Below, one piece after another: positions 1 through 4,063 of a DNA stretch of 5,095 nt; within the stretch, counting starts at the first letter, position 1, and every line of letters starts with the position of its first letter. The notes beneath the pieces were generated by a model. It was not told where the DNA came from, ran no database searches, and saw only the letters and a list, made by a program, of their open reading frames with translations. Source of the DNA: Clostridia bacterium (lineage in GTDB: Bacteria > Bacillota > Clostridia > Oscillospirales > CAG-382); NCBI GenBank assembly GCA_017613815.1, contig JAGADB010000061.1, positions 1-5,095 on the forward strand, in the 5' to 3' direction. The translations under genes and the position numbers were made by a program.

Positions 1-1210
1 CCAAAAACTCACCGTAAGCCGCCGCCGTTGCCGCGTCGGAAAGCGCAACGTCGCTCACGAGTCCTTCCTGACTTAACGTCGCGGGCGCTCTGCCGTCGCG
101 TACCGAAAGCTTTACGGTCTGGGACGAGCCGTCTTCGAGCGAGAGTGTTAAGTTATATGTCGCCGACGCCTTGCCCGTGTATTTTGCGGGCACGAACGCG
201 AAGGAATAGCCTCCCGTCGCCGAGCGGTAAACGTTCAGCTCTGACGGAACGGAGTAATCGCACTCGGCAAACAGCTTGTCGCCGTCGTTGAAGTTCTGCA
301 TTTTCAGTATCGTAAAGTCGCCCTTGCTTACCACGCCCTTGTAGATGAGGGAATAGGTCGGCGCGACGTCGTAGAGGACAGTCGTCTTGTAGTTTATCGT
401 GCCGAAGCATTCGGCGCCCTCTTCCTCATTCCAGGTTGCCGTGATGACCGCGTCGTAATATACGTCGTCGGGGGACATGGTGGAGGCGTTGATGACGTTT
501 TCAAAAGCGCCGGAATGTTTTTTCTCACCGCCGTGCACGAGGGTTACGGTTACCGTGTCGGGCTGTTTTTCGGACGAGAACGAAAGTGTTCCTATGTCGG
601 ACAGACTTATGATGAACGGGTCGCTTTCGGCAGAACCTGAAATTTCCGCGGCATATACGTTTCCGTCAGCCGCAACGTAGCTCCACGTTCCGTCGGAAGC
701 GTAGGCGGTGTACGTCTTTCCGCTGCCCTTTGTCTGGGTAACGGACGGGATTACGGACAGCGTGTTTATGCTCGAATATTCCGCTCTTTTAAGAAGCTCA
801 AGCGCGTCTTTTGAGTCAATGAGATAATATTTACCCGCCTCGTCGGTGAAGATACAGCCGTCGGCAGCGTTTGCTATGTAAAAATTATATTTTTTGGTTA
901 CGTCGTCGGTCTCGTTTACCGTAACGGTAAAAGGAGCAACGTTCGACAAATCCTTGAAATCCGCGTCGATAAGCCGCGCGTTTTCTATGGCGTTCGTGTA
1001 AACCGAGAAATCCTCTTCATTTGTAAACGAAAAGTCCGCGTTTTCGGACGAAGGCAGAGAAACGGCAATTTCGTTTATCCTGTGAAGAATGACCGACGTG
1101 TTGTCCGTGCGCGCGCTTATAATGCACGCGATAACCGTCGGAAGAATGACGGCAAGCGCGATTATAAATATCGCAAATTTGTTCTTTTTGCTGAAAACAG
1201 TGCTGTTCAT
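1..1210 (-). CDS. Membrane-anchored extracytoplasmic protein, N-terminal part; possible M23-type cell-wall peptidase
   Basis: The reading frame is open from an ATG at 1210 to the window edge (403 full codons, no stop), so the C-terminus is missing. The start is supported by GAAAGGA eight bases upstream and a sigma-A promoter just before it. Residues 1-11 are short and basic, and residues 12-34 (FAIFIIALAVILPTVIAC...) form one membrane segment, probably an uncleaved anchor. The rest is Thr/Ser/Asp/Tyr-rich and looks like exported beta structure. Residues about 90-210 contain an alternating segment (YNFYIANAADGCIFTDEAGKYY). Residues about 275-371 look like an Ig-like domain (VLYDVAPTYSLIYKG ... 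SFAFVPAKYTG ... YNLTLSLEDGSSQTVKLSV). From memory this architecture resembles the N-terminal half of clostridial M23 (LytM-like) peptidases, but no catalytic HxxxD or HxH motif is present in the visible part, so that function is an inference. It could equally be a surface protein with another C-terminal domain. It is probably transcribed separately from gpr. Confidence 0.85.
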   Translation of the reverse strand, partial: MNSTVFSKKNKFAIFIIALAVILPTVIACIISARTDNTSVILHRINEIAVSLPSSENADFSFTNEEDFSVYTNAIENARLIDADFKDLSNVAPFTVTVNETDDVTKKYNFYIANAADGCIFTDEAGKYYLIDSKDALELLKRAEYSSINTLSVIPSVTQTKGSGKTYTAYASDGTWSYVAADGNVYAAEISGSAESDPFIISLSDIGTLSFSSEKQPDTVTVTLVHGGEKKHSGAFENVINASTMSPDDVYYDAVITATWNEEEGAECFGTINYKTTVLYDVAPTYSLIYKGVVSKGDFTILKMQNFNDGDKLFAECDYSVPSELNVYRSATGGYSFAFVPAKYTGKASATYNLTLSLEDGSSQTVKLSVRDGRAPATLSQEGLVSDVALSDAATAAAYGEFL

Positions 1211-1256
1211 AAGACCTGTCCTTTCGAAAACGAAAATAAAACGCCGTTACATATAT

Positions 1257-1285
1257 ATTATATAATCTATTGCACGTTTCGTCAA
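1257..1285 (-). promoter_or_regulatory. Sigma-A promoter of the M23-like gene
   Basis: On the minus strand TTGACG (1285-1280) is followed after exactly 17 bases by TATAAT (1262-1257). The -10 box is perfect and the -35 box matches 5 of 6. Transcription would start near 1250, giving a leader of about 40 bases that carries the GAAAGGA ribosome binding site at 1225-1219. The bases upstream of the -35 box are very AT-rich, as in an UP element. This implies vegetative expression independent of gpr. Confidence 0.82.
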
Positions 1286-1295
1286 GGCAAAAAAA

Positions 1296-1305
1296 TCAAT
1301 ATTGA
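1296..1305. repeat. 10-bp perfect palindrome upstream of the M23-like promoter
   Basis: TCAATATTGA is a perfect dyad that ends about ten bases upstream of the -35 box, a usual position for an activator or an UP-element contact. A short AT-rich palindrome can arise by chance in this background, so a regulatory role is only a possibility. Confidence 0.3.
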
Positions 1306-1310
1306 AATAA

Positions 1311-1340
1311 AAATAAAGGAAAATAAGGTAAAATAAGGAA
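1311..1340. repeat. Three imperfect tandem 10-bp repeats
   Basis: Three consecutive decamers read AAATAAAGGA, AAATAAGGTA and AAATAAGGAA, in exact 10-base register. On the minus strand they form a pyrimidine-rich tract between the gpr stop codon and the downstream promoter. The period equals about one helical turn, so the stretch may be bent or bind a protein, or may be simple low-complexity sequence. Confidence 0.5.
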
Positions 1341-1349
1341 AAAGAAAAC

Positions 1350-2309
1350 TTACGAAATGAATTCGTCGATATCCTCGAACGCAAGATTGTCGTTTAAAGC
1401 AAGGTTTATCGCATACCCTATCAGCTTTGAGGTTTCTTTTATTATGCGGTCGGTCTCCTTCGGCGTTACGAAAAAGTCGCACGCCCCCGACGACAGCGCC
1501 GAAAAAAGCTTTTCGAGAACGGGAAAATCGTCCTTTTTTTCCGTCATTCCCGATTTTTCGGCGGTCTCCTTCAATATGTCGTAAGCGAGCGTCGACGCGT
1601 CGACGACTGTCGGAACGCCTATGCTTATGACGGGAATGCCGAGCGTGCGCATGCTTATCTCCTTTCGCGCGTTGTTTATCCCCGAGCCGGGGGAAATGCC
1701 CGTGTTTGAAATCTGCACCGTGCAGGCAAGCCTCGATAACCTCATGGATGAAAGCGAGTCCACCGCTATGACGAAATCGGGCTTTGTCAGCTCCACCGCG
1801 CCCTTTATTATTTCCGCCGCCTCAATGCCGGTGTTTCCCGACACTCCCGGGCATACGCATAAGGTCTCCCTCATACCGAACTCGTCGAAAAGAGAGGGGT
1901 TTGAAGACTTGATGTGGCGCGTTACGATAAAGTTTTCGGCGGTAATGGGACCGGTTGCGTCGGCGGTAATCGACTTGTTGCCGAGCGCCGCAAGCAGGCA
2001 GGACTTGTCTTTCGGCGGAATGAAAACGCGCAGGTACTCGGATATGACGAGAGAGGCGCGCTTGAAAGTTTCCCTGTCCGACAGCCAGATTTTGCCGATA
2101 TCGACGGTAAAATATCTGCCGACCTGCTTTCCCGACGCCTTTTCGCCGTTTCGGTCCAGAACTTCGAGGACGTGGCAGGAAAATCCATTTTTGTTTTCGT
2201 CGCGCGAGATAAGTCCTTTTATCTGCTTTCCCCTTTTTTCCGAGACGATTTCGCAGACCTCGTCGGCAAGGTCGGTTCTCCTCATGAAATTTGAAAAAGA
2301 ATTCGTCAT
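1350..2309 (-). CDS. gpr: GPR endopeptidase (germination protease, family A25)
   Basis: GPR degrades DNA-protecting SASPs in the spore core when spores germinate; it is made in the forespore as a zymogen that self-processes. Numbered from the chosen start (319 aa), the protein shows RRTDLADE at 10-17 (the conserved segment around the propeptide boundary), GNKSITADATGP at about 110-121, CPGVSGNTGIEA at 153-164, VIAVDSLSS at 180-188, an ISNTGISPGSG core at 200-210 and IPVISIGVPTVVDA at 225-238. Asp117 and Asp184 correspond to the two aspartates implicated in activity in the Bacillus enzyme. The length is slightly below Bacillus GPR (about 370) and usual for clostridia. An ATG at 2315 is in frame, but the Shine-Dalgarno site is only 2 bases from it and 8 bases from the ATG at 2309, so the latter is chosen. 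It is divergent from rpsT, as in Bacillus. No strong terminator follows. The gene contains a 16-bp palindrome at 1590-1605. Confidence 0.96.
   Translation of the reverse strand: MTNSFSNFMRRTDLADEVCEIVSEKRGKQIKGLISRDENKNGFSCHVLEVLDRNGEKASGKQVGRYFTVDIGKIWLSDRETFKRASLVISEYLRVFIPPKDKSCLLAALGNKSITADATGPITAENFIVTRHIKSSNPSLFDEFGMRETLCVCPGVSGNTGIEAAEIIKGAVELTKPDFVIAVDSLSSMRLSRLACTVQISNTGISPGSGINNARKEISMRTLGIPVISIGVPTVVDASTLAYDILKETAEKSGMTEKKDDFPVLEKLFSALSSGACDFFVTPKETDRIIKETSKLIGYAINLALNDNLAFEDIDEFIS
1590..1605. repeat. 16-bp perfect palindrome inside gpr
   Basis: CGTCGACGCGTCGACG equals its own reverse complement. It lies in the codons for the conserved VVDAST segment of GPR. The protein motif and GC-ending codons explain part of it, so a function at DNA level is not established. 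Confidence 0.6.
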
Positions 2310-2317
2310 TTTCATAA

Positions 2318-2324
2318 TCCTTTC
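2318..2324 (-). promoter_or_regulatory. Ribosome binding site that decides the gpr start
   Basis: GAAAGGA on the minus strand, identical to the site before the M23-like gene. It is 8 bases from the ATG at 2309 and only 2 from the in-frame ATG at 2315, favouring the downstream start. Confidence 0.75.
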
Positions 2325-2353
2325 GGTACGCGGCGGGTTACGCGGAAAATGCG

Positions 2354-2384
2354 TAAATATGCGCTGCGCATAAAAATATTTGCA
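2354..2384 (-). promoter_or_regulatory. Candidate forespore (sigma-G-type) promoter of gpr
   Basis: On the minus strand TGCAAA (2384-2379) resembles the sigma-G -35 box (TGMATA, one mismatch), and 17 bases later CATATTTA (2361-2354) resembles the -10 box (CATNMTA, imperfect). gpr is transcribed by sigma-F and sigma-G in Bacillus subtilis, and the position gives a leader of about 40 bases. The -10 match is weak, so this is tentative. Confidence 0.35.
2358..2372. repeat. 15-bp dyad between gpr and rpsT
   Basis: TATGCGC-T-GCGCATA is a perfect 7-1-7 dyad and the only GC-rich element in an AT-rich stretch. The one-base spacer is too short for a stable hairpin, so a protein-binding dyad is more natural than an RNA structure. 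It overlaps the candidate gpr -10 region and lies upstream of the rpsT promoter. Confidence 0.55.
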
Positions 2385-2412
2385 AAAATTTGTAAAAAAT
2401 TTGATTTTAGAC

Positions 2413-2441
2413 TTGTATTTTTTTCAAAAGCGTGATAGAAT
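2413..2441 (+). promoter_or_regulatory. Sigma-A promoter of rpsT, extended -10
   Basis: TTGTAT (2413-2418) is followed after 17 bases by TAGAAT (2436-2441), which is preceded by TG at the extended -10 position (TGATAGAAT). Transcription would begin near 2448, leaving a leader of about 50 bases before the TTG start. This also excludes the in-frame ATG at 2380 as the start of S20, because it lies upstream of the promoter. Confidence 0.75.
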
Positions 2442-2483
2442 ACATAAGAATAATAATGAAATAGTGTTTTTACACAGATACGG

Positions 2484-2490
2484 GGAGGTG
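2484..2490 (+). promoter_or_regulatory. Strong ribosome binding site for the TTG-initiated rpsT
   Basis: GGAGGTG is nearly the full anti-Shine-Dalgarno complement and sits 6 bases before TTG at 2497. It fixes the unusual start codon: the protein then begins (M)PNIKSAKKR, the normal N-terminus of S20. Confidence 0.88.
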
Positions 2491-2496
2491 AAGATT

Positions 2497-2760
2497 TTGC
2501 CAAACATTAAGTCCGCAAAGAAACGCGTAAAGGTAACGGCTTCAAAGACGTTGCAGAACCAGATGTTCAAGACAAACTTCAAAACAACACTCAAGAAGTT
2601 TGAAAAGGCTGCCGAAAGCGGAGACAAAGCCGCAGCGGAAGCATGCTATAAAGAAGCGGTCAGCAAACTTGACAAGGCAGTCGCAAAGGGCGCTCTGCAT
2701 ATCAACGCGGCAGCGAGAAAGAAGAGCCAGTTTACAAAGAAGCTCAACGCAATGAAATAA
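2497..2760 (+). CDS. rpsT: Small ribosomal subunit protein S20 (bS20)
   Basis: S20 is a primary binding protein of the 30S subunit that helps fold the 5' domain of 16S rRNA. The 87-residue product matches the family length and is all-helical and very basic. It begins (M)PNIKSAKKRVKV, has the helical hairpin region KFEKAAESGDKAAAEACYKE at about 34-53, and ends with the diagnostic HINAAARKKSQFTKKL at 68-83. Initiation is at TTG, as is well known for Escherichia coli rpsT, and is supported by GGAGGTG six bases upstream. The frame is open back to an ATG at 2380, but that extension lies before the promoter and does not resemble S20. The gene is monocistronic: own promoter at 2413-2441 and terminator at 2763-2811. 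It is divergent from gpr, the arrangement known from Bacillus. Confidence 0.97.
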   Translation: MPNIKSAKKRVKVTASKTLQNQMFKTNFKTTLKKFEKAAESGDKAAAEACYKEAVSKLDKAVAKGALHINAAARKKSQFTKKLNAMK

Positions 2761-2762
2761 TT

Positions 2763-2811
2763 AAAAAAAGCAGTTCAAATCCGCCGGTAACGGCGGATTT
2801 TTGCTTTTTTT
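2763..2811 (+). terminator. Rho-independent terminator after rpsT, possibly bidirectional
   Basis: AAATCCGCCG (2777-2786) and CGGCGGATTT (2791-2800) form a perfect 10-bp stem closed by a GTAA loop of GNRA type, followed by a T-rich run to 2811. Outer arms AAAAAAAGCA (2763-2772) and TGCTTTTTTT (2802-2811) are also complementary, separated by small internal bulges. The same structure read on the minus strand is followed by a T tract after a few bases, so it probably also ends the convergent DUF421-DUF4363 operon. Its T tract overlaps the DUF4363 stop codon. Confidence 0.93.
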
Positions 2812-3208
2812 ACAAAACGTTGCCGAAACTTATCCCTTCGTCAAAGACGATATGAGAAAGAACGTTGCGCAGAGAAGCAAGACTTGCGGCGTAATCTGCA
2901 TATTCGCCGCCGTAAAAATATTCCTTTGCGCATAAAAGGGCTTCCGAGAAATCGGAGGCCTTTTGGTGTTCCAGCACCGAAAAAATATATTTTTCTTTCG
3001 ATTCCCATTCGGAAGAAATGCGCTCAAGCAGTAAAAGCGACTCCTTTTTCCGGGAATCCGACAGGTTTTCCGCCTCTTCTGCCGTTTGCGGAAGCTTTAA
3101 GAGAAGCGCGTCGGTTTCCTTGAAAAATCTGTTTATGAAAAAGGCGTTGAAGATTACGAAAATAATGACCGCGGCAAGAAGTAAAACCGCCGTTAAAAGA
3201 GATTTCAT
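2810..3208 (-). CDS. DUF4363 family small membrane-anchored protein
   Basis: This 132-residue protein has one N-terminal hydrophobic segment (residues 3-25, SLLTAVLLLAAVIIFVIFNAFF). A helical, charged remainder follows, with WESKEKYIFSVLEHQ at 68-82 and a Leu-rich helix at 104-120 (ADYAASLASLRNVLSHI). The anchor, length and W...H pattern fit DUF4363, a family of unknown function found in spore-forming Clostridia and often next to DUF421 genes. The soluble part probably faces the outside, but topology is not certain. Its ATG overlaps the DUF421 stop as ATGA (3205-3208), and GGAGGGG precedes it by 6 bases or fewer, so the two proteins are probably translationally coupled and work together. The stop codon lies in the T tract of the shared terminator. 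No biochemical role can be assigned from the sequence. Confidence 0.88.
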   Translation of the reverse strand: MKSLLTAVLLLAAVIIFVIFNAFFINRFFKETDALLLKLPQTAEEAENLSDSRKKESLLLLERISSEWESKEKYIFSVLEHQKASDFSEALLCAKEYFYGGEYADYAASLASLRNVLSHIVFDEGISFGNVL

Positions 3209-3918
3209 TTTTCCCCTCCGCTGTTTTTACGAAAAGAAAGGGCGCTTCCGTCTTTTTTTACGATATATACGTTTTTTGCGTCGTCAATTCCCATATACAG
3301 CACGTCCTTTTCGCTTTCAAAGCCGTTTTCGGACAGGATTTTGTAAATCCCGTCCTTTTTTTCGCATGCGGCGGGCAGTTCTTTTGCATTCAGCTTTCCG
3401 TCGGTTATGACTGAGTGCTCAACTCCGCATTCTTCGACGCTTGCGTCAAGGTCATTCGCGCTCGGAGGCGCGGAACGTGCTTTGGGTATAATTGAAATTG
3501 TGCCGTTTGGCTCTAAAAACGCGTATTCCACGTCGGAAAGAGAGGAAAGCCCCGAAAGGCGCATGGCGCTCGTGAGCTCGTCAAAGGAAATTCTCGCGTT
3601 TTCCATTTGGTTTCTGTCGATTTTCCCTTTTCTTATGAGCGCGAGCGCGTTTCCCGTCGTAAAGCGCTTGAAAAAGCGGGATTTTATGTTGATAAACGAA
3701 AAAAACACTTCGAGGGATACCAGCGCAACGCAGGAAATAACGCCGTACAAAAGCGGAATTGCGCTGTTCGATACCGGCTGGGTCGCATATTCGGAAATCA
3801 TAAACGCCGTTACGAATTCCGTAAGCTCAAGCTGCCCTATCTGCCGCTTTCCCGTAATTCTCATGATTACGAGCACAAATACGTAGATTATAACCGTTCT
3901 CAAAAAAACGTTTGCCAT
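3205..3918 (-). CDS. DUF421 (YetF-like) membrane protein
   Basis: The chosen start gives 237 residues, the usual size for the family. Hydrophobic segments lie at about 5-20, 33-50 (weaker) and 53-76. The family signature ITGKRQIGQLELTEFV is at 21-36, and a cytoplasmic domain follows from about 82 with ALALIRKGKIDRNQMENARI (91-110), the LSDVEYAFLEPNGTISI segment (127-143) and a C-terminal extension with a VYIVKKDG strand. The molecular function of DUF421 is not settled; family members such as YetF and 2Duf are linked to spore membranes and resistance in Bacillus. The frame is open to an ATG at 4044, but MANVFLRT at 3918 begins the conserved region and has AGAGGA four bases upstream, while the extra 42 residues lack family character. 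It is first in an operon with DUF4363. I see no convincing promoter in the 145-base divergent gap; the best minus-strand candidate (TTGTAA, 16 bases, AATGAT) is weak. Confidence 0.92.
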   Translation of the reverse strand: MANVFLRTVIIYVFVLVIMRITGKRQIGQLELTEFVTAFMISEYATQPVSNSAIPLLYGVISCVALVSLEVFFSFINIKSRFFKRFTTGNALALIRKGKIDRNQMENARISFDELTSAMRLSGLSSLSDVEYAFLEPNGTISIIPKARSAPPSANDLDASVEECGVEHSVITDGKLNAKELPAACEKKDGIYKILSENGFESEKDVLYMGIDDAKNVYIVKKDGSALSFRKNSGGEK

Positions 3919-3922
3919 AAAT

Positions 3923-3928
3923 TCCTCT
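3923..3928 (-). promoter_or_regulatory. Ribosome binding site that decides the DUF421 start
   Basis: On the minus strand AGAGGA, within GAAGAGGAA, precedes the ATG at 3918 by 4 bases. No comparable site lies before the upstream in-frame ATG at 4044, so the shorter product is preferred. Confidence 0.7.
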
Positions 3929-4052
3929 TCAAAATAAACTTTATCATTATTTTTTCCCCGAACTTTACAAATATTCATATTTTTCGGGCGCTTCCTCCCG
4001 CATAATGCGAGCATTTTTCCAATATATTTATAGAAAAAGCACAAAATGAAAA

Positions 4053-4061
4053 GGGAGAGGG
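4053..4061 (+). promoter_or_regulatory. Ribosome binding site of spoIIP
   Basis: GGGAGAGGG lies just before the ATG at 4064. A second in-frame ATG at 4046 would place this purine tract inside the coding sequence (MKREREM...) and has no good site of its own, so 4064 is preferred. Confidence 0.7.
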
Positions 4062-4063
4062 AA

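Noticed and set aside
1621..2373. A 250-codon open frame on the plus strand opposite gpr
   Set aside because: It is an antisense shadow of gpr: its translation has no family character, while the minus strand gives a complete GPR with all conserved motifs.
2380..2496. N-terminal extension of S20 from an ATG at 2380
   Set aside because: The ATG lies upstream of the rpsT promoter and the extra residues do not resemble S20; TTG at 2497 has the ribosome binding site and the correct N-terminus.
3961..4034. Sigma-E or sigma-A promoter for spoIIP
   Set aside because: TCATATT and CATAATG resemble sigma-E boxes but are 19 bases apart, too far, and the TATA-like sequences near 4023-4034 have no -35 partner at proper spacing.
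3919..4044. 42-residue N-terminal extension of the DUF421 protein
   Set aside because: No ribosome binding site precedes 4044; the family homology and AGAGGA site both point to the ATG at 3918.
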